From Opitutaceae bacterium (GTDB lineage: Bacteria; Verrucomicrobiota; Verrucomicrobiia; Opitutales; Opitutaceae): a stretch of 64,000 nt of DNA. The first letter of the stretch is position 1, and each line of letters starts with the position of its first letter. Location: contig JAIXWF010000008.1 in NCBI GenBank assembly GCA_027482185.1, positions 1 to 64,000 of the forward strand, read 5' to 3'. The position numbers were made by a program, and so were the translations under genes. This document shows, in pieces, positions 8,859 through 17,900 of this stretch. The notes beneath the pieces are model-generated. The model saw only the letters and a program-made list of their open reading frames with translations, had not been told where the DNA came from and did no database searches.

Positions 8859-9434
8859 ATGCTCCTCGCCGCCGTCACCCCTCCCGTCACCGGTCCCGCC
8901 GCCCTCGTCGCCGCCGTCGTGCTCGGCGCCGTCTTCGGCGTGCTGCTCCACCGCGGCGGCGTCGCCAGCTACGACGTCATCGTGAACCAATTCCGTTTCC
9001 GCGATTTCACGGTCCTCAAGATCATGTTCACCGCGATCATTGTCGGCGGCCTCGGCGTGCTCGCCCTCAACTCCGCCGGCCTCGCCAACTACCACATCAA
9101 GGCGACCAACCTCCTCGGCGTCGTCCTCGGCGCCGGCATCTTCGGCGTCGGCATGGTGCTCTACGGCTATTGCCCCGGCACCGGCATCGCCGCCGCGGCC
9201 TCGGGCAGTCTGCACGGCCTCGTCGGCCTGGCCGGCCTGCTTGTCGGCGGCACGCTCTACGCCTTCAGCTACCCGTGGATCGCGCAAACGATTCTGCCCG
9301 TCGGCGCCCTCGGCAAAGTCCGCCTCCCTGATGTCACCGGCATTCCCGCCCCCGTCTGGTTCGGCCTCCTCGTCGCTATCGCCGCCGTCGTCTTCACGCT
9401 CATCGAAAAAGCCGAACGCCGCGCCGCCAAGTAA
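8859..9434 (+). CDS. YeeE/YedE-type half-size membrane protein (second half)
   Basis: A 191-aa membrane protein with about five hydrophobic segments. It contains FGVLLHRGGVASYDVIVNQF and the family motif GYCPGTGIAAAASG with C105. Together with the preceding protein it restores the two Cys motifs of a full-length YeeE/YedE importer. The order (GCTSG-type first, YCPGTG-type second) and the close spacing suggest a heteromeric transporter. The downstream DUF2892 gene begins 70 bp later. Confidence 0.88.
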   Translation: MLLAAVTPPVTGPAALVAAVVLGAVFGVLLHRGGVASYDVIVNQFRFRDFTVLKIMFTAIIVGGLGVLALNSAGLANYHIKATNLLGVVLGAGIFGVGMVLYGYCPGTGIAAAASGSLHGLVGLAGLLVGGTLYAFSYPWIAQTILPVGALGKVRLPDVTGIPAPVWFGLLVAIAAVVFTLIEKAERRAAK

Positions 9435-9487
9435 CCCTCGCCCCTCGGATCGGTCCCCCGCCGCCCCAAAAAAACTCCGAACCCCAA

Positions 9488-9504
9488 ACCCTATATAAAC
9501 CTAT
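9488..9504 (+). promoter_or_regulatory. AT-rich direct repeat before second DUF2892 gene
   Basis: Two copies of ACCTATAT/ACCCTATAT-like sequence, about 10 bp apart, abut the ATG at 9505 in otherwise GC-rich DNA. It could be an internal -10 region, a leaderless start or a second regulator site. It does not form the ATATG-N10-CATAT palindrome of 3068-3087. Confidence 0.25.
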
Positions 9505-9699
9505 ATGAAACCCAACGTCGGCGGCCTCGACCGCACCCTCCGCATCGTCATCGGCCTGGCCATCCTCGGCACCGGCCTCTTCTTGAAATCCTGGTGGGGC
9601 CTCGTCGGCCTCGGCCCCCTCCTCACCGCCGCCCTCGGCTGGTGCCCCGCGTACCTCCCCTTCGGCCTGAGCACCTGCGCCAAACCGGACAAATCGTAG
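9505..9699 (+). CDS. DUF2892 membrane protein (second copy)
   Basis: A 64-aa protein of the DUF2892 type. MKPNVGGLDRTLRIVIGLAI leads the first membrane segment, then a second hydrophobic stretch GLVGLGPLLTAALGWCPAYLPFGLSTC follows, with the family-typical WCP...C pair. DUF2892 proteins often accompany rhodaneses and YeeE/YedE transporters. It differs from the copy at 3106, whose motif is GFCPP, so the two are not a recent duplication. The ATG overlaps the AT-rich repeat above. Confidence 0.85.
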   Translation: MKPNVGGLDRTLRIVIGLAILGTGLFLKSWWGLVGLGPLLTAALGWCPAYLPFGLSTCAKPDKS

Positions 9700-9731
9700 A
9701 CGCGCGGCGCGAAACCCGCTTCGCTCTCCGC

Positions 9732-10484
9732 ATGCCCCGTCGCCCCTTCGCCGGCCTCGCCCTTTCGCTCCTCCCGCTGGCGGTCTTCGCCGCCAAAGCC
9801 CCGCCCCCTTCGTCGTACGGCCCGGGGCAATTGCCCGCCGCGGGCTCCGCGTCGGAGGCCAACCCCAAGGCAGCCAAACCCGCCCCCGGCCCCAAAGCCC
9901 CGGCCGCCGCCGCGCCGGCCAAGCCGTCCGGCCCGCCGAAGATCGAGTTCGTCGATCCCGCCTCGCCCATGGTGTCCGCCCTGAAACGCCACGGCGAAAC
10001 CGCCGCCGGTGTCGTTTCCAAACGCCTGCTCGACGCCCTCAACGCCGCCCTTGCCTCCGGCGGACCCGTCGCCGCCGTCGAAGTGTGCCAGACGAAGGCC
10101 CCGGCCCTGACTGCCGAGAAGCTGCCCAACCGCTCCCCGGTCACGGCGGTGAAACGCACCAGCCTTCGCCTCCGCAATCCGGCCAACGCGCCCGACGACG
10201 CCGAGCGCGCCGCCCTCGACCGCGTCGCCGCCGCCGTCGCCAAGGGCGAACCGCCGCCGGCCGTGCTCGTCCAGCGTATCCAGACTTCCGACACCGCGAA
10301 ACCCGAATGGCGCGTTTACAAGCCCATCGTCGCCCAACCCGCCTGCCTCGTCTGCCACGGCGACCCCGCCGCCCAGCCCCCGGGTCTGCGCGCCGCCTTG
10401 CAGCAGCGCTACCCCGCCGACGCCGCCACCGGCTACGCCGCCGGCGAATGGCGCGGTCTCCTGCGGCTCACGGTCACGCCCTGA
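9732..10484 (+). CDS. DUF3365 (Tll0287-like) c-type heme protein
   Basis: The 250-aa product begins with a signal peptide (MPRRPFAGLALSLLPLAVFAA) and an Ala/Pro-rich linker to about residue 65. The Tll0287-like domain then shows VEVCQTKAPAL, LRNPANAPDDAE, and a c-type heme site C205-LVCHG with axial H209. DUF3365 proteins are periplasmic heme sensors or redox proteins. Placed last in the sulfur operon, 32 bp after DUF2892, it could sense or transfer electrons to sulfur species; this is inference. ATG 9732 is chosen because it gives the signal peptide. Confidence 0.85.
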   Translation: MPRRPFAGLALSLLPLAVFAAKAPPPSSYGPGQLPAAGSASEANPKAAKPAPGPKAPAAAAPAKPSGPPKIEFVDPASPMVSALKRHGETAAGVVSKRLLDALNAALASGGPVAAVEVCQTKAPALTAEKLPNRSPVTAVKRTSLRLRNPANAPDDAERAALDRVAAAVAKGEPPPAVLVQRIQTSDTAKPEWRVYKPIVAQPACLVCHGDPAAQPPGLRAALQQRYPADAATGYAAGEWRGLLRLTVTP

Positions 10485-10618
10485 CTCGGCCGCGGCCCAG
10501 GCCGGCCCAGGCTGGATCTGCTACCCCCTATTCGGGCCCGTAAACACATTCCCGCCCGCCGCTTCCGGCCTCAGGGGCGCCGGCGGTGTGCCGATGACTC
10601 CCACGATCTCACGCCGCC

Positions 10619-10816
10619 ATGACCGAGACCGTCGCACCGCCGCCCAACCAAGCCGCCACCCCCTGCGGGCCCGACTGCGTCTGGGCCCAGACCCTGCGGG
10701 CCTCCGAGCCCGGCTGGTTCTGGTGCGCCCGCCCCGAAGCCAAGGCCTGCATCGCCCGCGAGGATCAGCCCTGCCGGAACTACCGGTCCGCCGCGCGCCT
10801 GCCCGGCGCCCGCTGA
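10619..10816 (+). CDS. Small Cys-rich hypothetical protein, 65 aa
   Basis: I do not recognise a family. The product has five cysteines in a PCGPDC...WFWC...C...PC spacing, suggesting a small metal-binding or disulfide-stabilised fold. No signal peptide or membrane segment is present. Composition differs from the Arg/Pro-rich translations of shadow frames. It follows the sulfur operon by 134 bp on the same strand, so it may be an independent gene. Confidence 0.5.
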   Translation: MTETVAPPPNQAATPCGPDCVWAQTLRASEPGWFWCARPEAKACIAREDQPCRNYRSAARLPGAR

Positions 10817-10838
10817 GCCGGCGACCCGGCCGGGGCGT

Positions 10839-11012
10839 TCAGCGTTCAGCTTTCAGCTGTCGGCACATCGTATCGGGTCGGGGATTGCGGAGGGGAGCCT
10901 TCCTCGCTCCCCGCCAGCCCACCTTCAGCTTGCCACTCCGAGCATCAAGCTGACGGCTGATCGCTGACTGCTGATCGCTTTCAGCTTACCGCTTTAAGCT
11001 TTGCGCCTACAG
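10839..11012. repeat. Heptamer-word spacer with small hairpin
   Basis: TTCAGCT/TTCAGCG words open the region, then GCTGATC/GCTGACT/TTACCGC words close it, all with about 7-bp spacing. Near 10892-10912 a hairpin GGGGAGC...GCTCCCC is present without a T-tract. Nothing coding was seen. Confidence 0.7.
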
Positions 11013-11029
11013 CTCATATCCTCCCCGCC

Positions 11030-11647
11030 ATGAATCCGTCCTACGACTCCGGCTTCTGGAATCAGCGCTACGGCCAAACCGACTACGTCTTCGGCACCGC
11101 CCCCAACGATTTCCTCGCCGCCGTCGCCCCCGCGCTCCCGCCCGGCCCTGTGCTCTGTCTCGCCGAAGGCGAAGGCCGCAACGCCGTCTTCCTTGCCGCC
11201 CGCGGCCACGCCGTCACCGCCGTCGACCAATCCGCCGTCGGCCTCGCCAAGGCCTCCGCCCTCGCCGCCGCCCGCGGCGTCCCGCTCGCGACCGTCTGCG
11301 CCGACCTTGCGGCGTATCCGATTTCCCCCGACACCTGGGCCGCCGTCGTCGTCATCTTCCTGCACCTGCCGCCGCCGCTGCGCCGCACCGTGCTCGGCCG
11401 GGCCGCCGCCGGCCTGCGCCCCGGCGGGGCCCTCGTGATCGAGGTCTACACGCCGGCCCAACTCGGCCGCGGCACCGGCGGCCCGCGCGACGTCTCGCTG
11501 CTCGTCACACTCGCCGATCTCCGCGCCGAATTGCCGGATTTGGTTTTCGAAATCGGCCGCGAACTCGAACGCCCCGTCGTCGAGGGCACCGGCCACACCG
11601 GCCCCGCCGCCGTCGTCCAGGTCCTCGCCCGCCGCCCGCCGGCCTGA
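11030..11647 (+). CDS. Class I SAM-dependent methyltransferase (TehB-like fold)
   Basis: The 205-aa protein shows motif I as VLCLAEGEGRNAVFLAARGH near residues 41-60, a motif II acidic residue in VTAVDQSAVGL, and a later AGLRPGGALVIEVY strand. The CLAEGEGRN form is typical of a widespread methyltransferase group related to TehB. The N-terminus FWNQRYGQTDYVFGTAPNDFL is also characteristic of that group. Substrate is unknown; tellurite, thiol or metabolite methylation are all possible. The gene stands alone, with repeats on both sides. Confidence 0.88.
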   Translation: MNPSYDSGFWNQRYGQTDYVFGTAPNDFLAAVAPALPPGPVLCLAEGEGRNAVFLAARGHAVTAVDQSAVGLAKASALAAARGVPLATVCADLAAYPISPDTWAAVVVIFLHLPPPLRRTVLGRAAAGLRPGGALVIEVYTPAQLGRGTGGPRDVSLLVTLADLRAELPDLVFEIGRELERPVVEGTGHTGPAAVVQVLARRPPA

Positions 11648-11680
11648 TGGACATGTACCGGATCCCCCCTGAAAACGCCG

Positions 11681-11820
11681 TAACCACCGAGGCACGGAGA
11701 ACACTGAGGCAAACCCGTTGAAACTTCTGGAGTTGGGCTCACCTGAGGGGTGAACCGGTCGTTCGAGCTACCTTTGCCTCCATCTCCTTTCCTCTGGGTG
11801 CTCTGTGCCTCTGTGGTGAA
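11681..11820. repeat. Palindromic intergenic repeat, CACAGAG family (single copy)
   Basis: A left arm of about 30 bp (TAACCACCGAGGCACGGAGA and on) is matched by a diverged right arm at 11791-11820 (CTCTGTGCCTCTGTGGTGAA), with an 80-bp loop. The family recurs at 42.5 kb and three times at 48.5-49.0 kb. The rest of the 303-bp spacer (11648-11950) holds no gene; a purine-rich AAAGGAAGGAAA at 11926-11938 may be a ribosome-binding site for the next gene. Confidence 0.8.
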
Positions 11821-11950
11821 GAATTGAACTGCGGAATTTGGGCTCACCCGCCCCCGATTCATCCACTCGCCCGAAACCGCGCGGCCACCCGGTCCGATTG
11901 CGGCGGTTTGCCGACTTGTCAGCCCAAAGGAAGGAAACATCGTCCCCCGC

Positions 11951-12157
11951 ATGCCCACCGCGACGACCTCCGGAAAAACGAAACGCGTCGTTCCCCGCCG
12001 TCGGACCGACAAAGCCACTCGCGCCGCGATCAAGGCTGTACCGGGCAGTCCGTTGGCCGGACTGGAACACGTGATCGGTTCGGTCGCGCTGCCCGTCGAC
12101 CCGCGTCCCCGCCGCGAGATCCTCCGTGCCCGCTACCTCGCCGATCATAATACTTGA
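11951..12157 (+). CDS. Probable antitoxin of a PIN-toxin pair
   Basis: A 68-aa basic protein with no recognised domain. Its stop lies 32 bp inside the start of a PIN-domain gene, the layout of VapBC-type modules in which the small upstream gene is the antitoxin. The Arg/Lys-rich N-terminus could bind DNA. A purine-rich element at 11926-11938 precedes the ATG. The call rests mainly on size and position; no AbrB or ribbon-helix-helix motif was clearly seen. Confidence 0.55.
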   Translation: MPTATTSGKTKRVVPRRRTDKATRAAIKAVPGSPLAGLEHVIGSVALPVDPRPRREILRARYLADHNT

Positions 12158-12533
12158 TGCCGGACCGCTGGTCGCACTGGCCAACGCGGCCGATCCGCAC
12201 CACCGCTGGGCCGCCACCCTGATCGCCGCCACCGCCCGGCCGTTTTTCGTCACCAGCGCCGCCGTCGCCGAAGCCACGCATCTGCTCCGCAACGGCCGCT
12301 TGGCCTTGGACTTTCTGGGGAGATTCGTGGCCAACCTCACCGTCGAAGACCCGGCCCCCGTTCAGGTCTTGCAGCTCATGCGCCGCTACGCCCCCGCCAT
12401 GGATTACGCCGACGCCTGCGCTGTCCTGCTTGCTGGCCGCCACCCGGGTGCCGTCGTGCTCACCACCGACCACCGCGATTTCTCCGTCTACCGCATCCCC
12501 TTCGTTTCCCCCCGCGGCACCTTCCACGGCTAG
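12126..12533 (+). CDS. PIN-domain ribonuclease (VapC-like toxin)
   Basis: The 135-aa product carries the PIN acidic set: D11 in IILDAGPLVAL, E49 in AAVAEATHLL, D96 in MDYADACAVLLA and D115 in VLTTDHRDF. These coordinate Mg/Mn for RNA cleavage in VapC-type toxins. The start is a GTG at 12126 inside the upstream gene, because the PIN fold begins within the first ten residues and no later start would keep D11. The overlap implies translational coupling to the putative antitoxin. Confidence 0.85.
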   Translation: MPATSPIIILDAGPLVALANAADPHHRWAATLIAATARPFFVTSAAVAEATHLLRNGRLALDFLGRFVANLTVEDPAPVQVLQLMRRYAPAMDYADACAVLLAGRHPGAVVLTTDHRDFSVYRIPFVSPRGTFHG

Positions 12534-12602
12534 CCGGCACCCGCTTGCGGCTCGACGCCGGACCGACGGCCCGCACGCTGCGGACCGCATCTCTTTTCCC
12601 CG

Positions 12603-13637
12603 ATGAAAACCTCCCGCATGTTCCAGGTGGCGTTGCAAACGGCCGCGCTCGTCGCGGCTCTCGGCGGTGCGGTCCGGCTGGCCGCGGCCCCCAACGAAGC
12701 GTTCCTCGGTCGCTGGGCACTCACGATCCCCGGCGGCGGCGCCGGCTGGCTCGAGATCAAAAAGGAAAAAGGCTACTACGACGGCGCCATCCTCTGGGGC
12801 GGCGGCAGCGTGGTGCCGGTGTCCAGCGTCGTGATCAGCGACGACACGCTGATCGTCACCCGCACGAGCAACGTCGAGCGCAAGGACGCCGCCGGCAAAG
12901 TCGTGCGCACCCAGCAGTTCACCGAAGCCCTCACCGCCAAGCTCGGCGAAGGCGATACCCTCAAGCTCACGCGCGTCGCGCCGAAGCTCAACGGCACCGG
13001 CTACGACAGCGCGGAGTTTTCCGGCCGCCGCATCCCCGCCCTCCCGCCCCGGCCCGACCTCGCGAAAGTGAAGTTCGGCGCGCCCGTCGCCTTGTTCAAC
13101 GGCAAGGACCTCGCCGGCTGGAAGGCGAAGGAAACGAATTTGGAAAGCGCCTGGTCGGTCGAGGACGGCCTCCTGACCAACCGCCCGCCGAAACACGAAC
13201 CGGGCAAGCCGGCCAAGCGCACCGCGAATCTTCGCACCGAACGCGAATTCGAGGACTTCAATCTCACGCTCGAAGTCAACGTGCCCGCCGGTAGCAACAG
13301 CGGCGTCTACCTGCGCGGCATCTACGAGATCCAGGTCGTCGATTCTTTCGGCAAGGCCCTCAATCCGCACAACATGGGCGCGCTCTACAGCCGCATCACG
13401 CCCGCCGTGGCCGCGGAGAAAAAGGCCGGCGAATGGCAGACCATGGACATCACGCTCGTGGACCGCCACGTGACCGTCGTGCTGAATGGCACCAAGATCA
13501 TCGACAACCAACCCGCCCTCGGCTGCACCGGCGGCGCGATGTGGTCCGACGAATTCCGCCCCGGCCCCCTCTACCTCCAAGGCGACCACGGCGAAGTCCG
13601 CTACCGGAACATCGTGCTGAAGCCCGTCGTGAAGTGA
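12603..13637 (+). CDS. DUF1080 (3-keto-disaccharide hydrolase-like) secreted protein
   Basis: The 344-aa protein has a signal peptide to about residue 28. A beta-rich N-terminal region (GRWALTIPGGGAGWLEIKKE) is followed by a DUF1080 jelly-roll from about 160: VALFNGKDLAGW, SAWSVEDGLLTN, FEDFNLTLEVNVPAGSNSGVYLRG and a closing GPLYLQGDHGEVRYRNIVLKP. The family is abundant in Verrucomicrobiota and Planctomycetes, and some members act on 3-keto-glycosides. The N-terminal extension suggests a two-domain version. Periplasmic or outer-membrane location is likely. Confidence 0.9.
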   Translation: MKTSRMFQVALQTAALVAALGGAVRLAAAPNEAFLGRWALTIPGGGAGWLEIKKEKGYYDGAILWGGGSVVPVSSVVISDDTLIVTRTSNVERKDAAGKVVRTQQFTEALTAKLGEGDTLKLTRVAPKLNGTGYDSAEFSGRRIPALPPRPDLAKVKFGAPVALFNGKDLAGWKAKETNLESAWSVEDGLLTNRPPKHEPGKPAKRTANLRTEREFEDFNLTLEVNVPAGSNSGVYLRGIYEIQVVDSFGKALNPHNMGALYSRITPAVAAEKKAGEWQTMDITLVDRHVTVVLNGTKIIDNQPALGCTGGAMWSDEFRPGPLYLQGDHGEVRYRNIVLKPVVK

Positions 13638-13687
13638 GCGACCGGCCCGACCCCGCGGAGCCCCCGGTGCCGCAATCCGGCCCCGCC

Positions 13688-14236
13688 ATGAATTCCCGCG
13701 GTCTCGTCGTCGCCGTTTGCCGGAGCCCGGTCCACGCGTTCAGCAAGCCGGTCGTCGATCGCGTTTGCCTCGTGGCCGGGCACGGCGTCGAGGGCGACGC
13801 CCACGCCGGCGCGACCGTGAAACACCGCTCGCGCGTCGCCGCCGATCCCACGCAACCCAACCTGCGGCAGGTGCACCTGATCCACGCGGAACTGCACGAC
13901 GAACTCCGCGCCGCCGGCTACCGCCTCGCGCCCGGCGATCTCGGCGAAAATCTCACGACGCGGGGAATCGCGCTGCTGGCGTTGCCGCGCGGCACGCGGC
14001 TGCACCTCGGGCCCGACGCCGTCGTCGCCGTGACCGGACTCCGCAACCCCTGCCCCCAGCTCGATGCCTTCCGCCCCGGCCTGATGGCCGCCGTGCTCGA
14101 CCGCGACGCCCAGGGCAACCTGATCCGCAAAGCCGGCATCATGGCCGTGGTCCTGCGCGGAGGCGCCGTGGCCGCGGGCGACGCCATCGCGGTCGAGTTG
14201 CCCCCGGAGCCGCACCTCCCGCTCGAACGCGTGTAG
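13688..14236 (+). CDS. MOSC domain protein
   Basis: A 182-aa cytosolic protein. GHGVEGDAHAG, VHLIHAELHDEL, GDLGENLTTRGI and the Cys-containing TGLRNPCPQLD are the landmarks of the MOSC domain, which in molybdenum-cofactor sulfurases and YiiM/YuaD-type proteins handles Moco or persulfide sulfur. No PLP domain is attached, so this is a stand-alone MOSC protein. It lies 50 bp after the DUF1080 gene; co-transcription is possible but functionally unexplained. ATG 13688 puts the domain right at the N-terminus, as usual. Confidence 0.88.
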   Translation: MNSRGLVVAVCRSPVHAFSKPVVDRVCLVAGHGVEGDAHAGATVKHRSRVAADPTQPNLRQVHLIHAELHDELRAAGYRLAPGDLGENLTTRGIALLALPRGTRLHLGPDAVVAVTGLRNPCPQLDAFRPGLMAAVLDRDAQGNLIRKAGIMAVVLRGGAVAAGDAIAVELPPEPHLPLERV

Positions 14237-14317
14237 GCCGGCCGAAACTCGCACGGACCGCCGGTGACAGGGTTTGCATTGGCCTGCGCGAGCCCGCGCG
14301 GTCTAGAAAGGCCGGCG

Positions 14318-14917
14318 ATGCGAATTCTCGCCTTCCTCCTGGGCTGGGTGTGCGCCCTCGGTGCGGCGCGCGCCACCACGGTGATTCCGCCGACGTTCGA
14401 CAGCTTGGTCGACGACGCGGAGTTGGTTTTCCGGGGGCGGGTGATCGCGACGAAATCGGATTGGAGCGGCACGGGCCCGAAGCGGCGCATCGCGACCTGG
14501 GTGACGTTCGCCGTCGAGCGCACGCTGCGCGGCGAGGCGGAACCGACGCTCACGCTCGAGTTCGCCGGCGGCGAAGTCGACGGGCGGCGCCTGGACGTCG
14601 CCGGCTGGCCCCGCTTCGCGGTCGGCGACCACGGCGTCTTCTTCGTGGAAAACCGCCGGGCCCGGCTGTGTCCGCTCAAAGGCGTGCGCCACGGTCGCTA
14701 CCGCATCGTCGCGGATCCGGGAACCGGCCGCGAACACGTGCTGCGGGACGACTATTCCCCGCTGCGGATGCCGGCGGAAGTGGGCCGGCCGCTCGCGGCC
14801 CAGAGCGCGGCGCCCGCCGCCGCGGCGCCGGGTGCCGGCCTCGCGCTGGTCCAGTTCGAATCCCTGGTGACCGCGCGGTCGGCGCAGGTGCCCGTCCCGG
14901 ATCGGTCCCGCCGATGA
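14318..14917 (+). CDS. Secreted hypothetical partner of matrixin protease, 199 aa
   Basis: No named family is recognised. The protein starts with a signal peptide (MRILAFLLGWVCALGAARA) followed by TTVIPPTFDSLVDDAELVFRG, a compact beta-rich segment GRVIATKSDW...VERTLRGE, and an Ala/Pro-rich C-terminal tail. A purine-rich AGAAAGG precedes the ATG. The stop overlaps the metalloprotease ATG in an ATGA junction, so the two are coupled. It might be an exported substrate, inhibitor or chaperone of the protease; this is inference from position only. Confidence 0.75.
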   Translation: MRILAFLLGWVCALGAARATTVIPPTFDSLVDDAELVFRGRVIATKSDWSGTGPKRRIATWVTFAVERTLRGEAEPTLTLEFAGGEVDGRRLDVAGWPRFAVGDHGVFFVENRRARLCPLKGVRHGRYRIVADPGTGREHVLRDDYSPLRMPAEVGRPLAAQSAAPAAAAPGAGLALVQFESLVTARSAQVPVPDRSRR

Positions 14918-17900
14918 AACCCCGGCACGGACTCAGGCTGGCCGCGGCGGTCCTGACCCTCGTGGCCGCGGCGCGGGCCTGGGTGCCGCTGGGTTACGAG
15001 CCGTGGCCCGACGGCATCATCCCGATCGCGTTCGACCTCGAACGCACCGCCCCGCGCACCGCCTCCGCCAACTGGAATGCCGCCGCGGAGGATGCGCTGC
15101 GCGCCTGGAACGTGCATCTGGAAACGGTGCAGTTGCAGCGGGTGCCGACCGAGGAGCCGGCGTGGTACGAGAACGGCCGCAACGAATTGTTTTTCGACCG
15201 CCAGGAATACGACGATCCCTGGCCGAGCGGTGTGCTCGCGGTGAGCTTCGTGAACTACGACCGGGGCCGCCGGGTCGAGAACGACGTGGTGTTCAACCCC
15301 AACTGGGGCTGGACCGTGTTCGGCGGGCCGATGCCCGCCCGCTCCGTCGATTTCCGCCGCGTCGTCGTGCACGAACTCGGCCACCTGCTGGGGCTGGATC
15401 ACCCGGACGAAGCGGGGCAGACGGTGGCGGCCATCATGAATTCCCGGGCCGGGGATGTCGAAACTCCGACGGCGGACGACGCGGCCGGCGTCCGCGCGCT
15501 CTTTGATCGCGAGGTGAAGGTCGCGCCGATCGTGGTGATTTCCCCATCCGCCGCATCGGTCGTCGAGGGCGAGCCGGTTTCGCTCCGCGTGCTCGCCACC
15601 GGCCGCGGCCCCCTGCACTATGAATGGTTCCGCGACGGTGTCGCCGTGCCCGGCGCCACGGCAGCCGTCCTCGCCTTCACGGCCCGGCCCGCGGACGCAG
15701 GAGCGTACTCGGTCGCCATCGCGAACCCTGCCGGCCGCGTCCGCAGCGCAACCGCGGCGGTGGCCGTGCGGCCCGCCCAACCCCCGGACTTCGTCCGGAA
15801 CATTACCCGGGACACCACGGCCTTGAGCGGCGAACAGGTTACCCTCGCGCAGTCGATGGCGCGCGGCGACCGGCCCCTGCGTTTCCAATGGTACCGGAAC
15901 GGGGTTCCGCTCCGGGGCCGGACCGATGCCTTGCTCGTGCTGGACGACGTGCAGTTTTCCGACTCCGGCGACTATACGCTGACAGCAACCAACATCGTCG
16001 GCACCGCGACCAGCGACGTCATGCGTCTGCAGATCGGTCCGCCGCCCTCGCTCCTCTTCGCGGCCGGTCCCGGATTCGGCGCCGTCGGACCGGGCGGCTC
16101 GGCCATTTTGGAAGCTCCCCTGCAACCGTTGGCGGGCCTGACTTACCAATGGTTCAAGGACGGAGCCGCGTTGCGGGGCCAGACCGATCGCACCCTGCGG
16201 ATCGAGAATTTCTCGCCGGGCCAAGCCGGCCTCTACTCGGTGCGGGTGACCAGTTCCTTTGGCTCGGTCACCGGGCCTGTCATGGAGTTGGTCGGCTACG
16301 GCCCAGGCCCGTTCAACCTTCTGCGCCAACCGGACTCCCGGCGGGTCCGGCCCGGCGAAACCGCGACGTTTGCCGTCGAAACGGATGCCGCCGCGCCACG
16401 CTACCAATGGTTGCGCGACGGCCAGCCGATCGCCGGCGCCACGGGCCGGACCTTCGCAATAACTGCGGCAACCTACCTGGATCGCGCCGCTTACGCCGTG
16501 GAAATCACCCAAGGGGAAGCGCGGATCCGCAGCGGCGATGCGGAACTTGAAGTGGAGTCGGCCACCCCGCTGGTTTTCCGCCTGCACCCCTCGACGCATA
16601 CGGTGGTCTCCGGAACCTCCGTGAACCTCGTCGGCGCGGCGCTGCTTCGCCCGCCCGCCGCGGGCGAGCCCGCCGTCTCCGGGCCCATCGTCTACCAATG
16701 GCTCAAGGACGGACGGGAACTGCCGGGCGCCACCGAAGCGTCCCTGACGTTTGCAGCCTCCTCCGCCACGGCCGGCCGCTATGTGCTGCGCGCGCGCGCC
16801 GGAAACACGCTCGCGGACAGCGAGGCGGCGGACGTGGAGATCTCCGCGACACCGCGGCTCCTGCCGGTCCACCCGGCCAGCGAATTGCTCCCCGATCTGA
16901 CGACCCCGGCGGCCCGGGAACAGGCGCGGCTGGAAGCCATCGCCAGCGAGGTCGCGTTCCGGCGGGCCGGCATCACCCGATACTTCTCGCGCCACGGAGT
17001 ACCGCTCCGGGAGTCGCCGTATGCCACACGCACGCCCGGCACCTTTACCGAAACGAGGGTCGCCGGGACCGGCACGGAGGTGTCGCGGCCGTTCACCCTC
17101 GGCCGGGCCTCCGCCGACTACCCTGAGATCGTGCTGCAGCCGTCGGGCGGCGCCGCCCGCCTCGGAGAGCCCTTCGTTCTGCGGGTCGCGGCCCGGCCCC
17201 AACCGGGCCTCCTTTACTCTTGGTCGCACAACGGTTCCCCGGTGCAGTCCGGCGACTCACCGGAGTACCGCATCTCCCGAATGACCCTCGCCGCGGCCGG
17301 GATTTACCGGGTCGTGGTCCAAAACCAAACCCAAGGCACCGCCAGCGCCGGGGCCGTGGTCAACGTGATCGACGTGGCCGTGCCGATCATCGTGCTCCAT
17401 CCCCGCGATCTGACACTGACGCGCGAACGCGGAGGAACCCTCTACGTCGGAGTCTCGGACCCGGCGGCGACCATCCAGTGGTTCCGGGACGGCCAGCCGC
17501 TTCCGGGCGCAACCGGGGTCAGCCTGCCTCTCGAGGGGCCGAACCTCGTCGCCGGCGACTACACGGTCCGGGCAACCGTCGCGCGGGGATCGGAAACGAG
17601 CCGCAAAGCCAAGGTCACCTTCGCCCTGCCGCAACCCCCGCGGATTGTGGCGCAACCGGAAAACCGGACGGTCGTGCAGGGCGGCGACACCGAACTTTCG
17701 ATCGGCGCGGTCGGCGAGCCGCCGCCCACCGCCTACCAGTGGCGCAAGGACGGCCGGATCATTCCCGGCGCCACGGATGCGCGGCTGAAACTCCGCGGCG
17801 TCGGCGCCGAAGCCGCCGGCACCTACACCGTGGACATCGCCAATGCCGCCGGCTCCGTTACCAGTATCGCCGCCACCGTGACCGTGGACACCGCCGCGCG

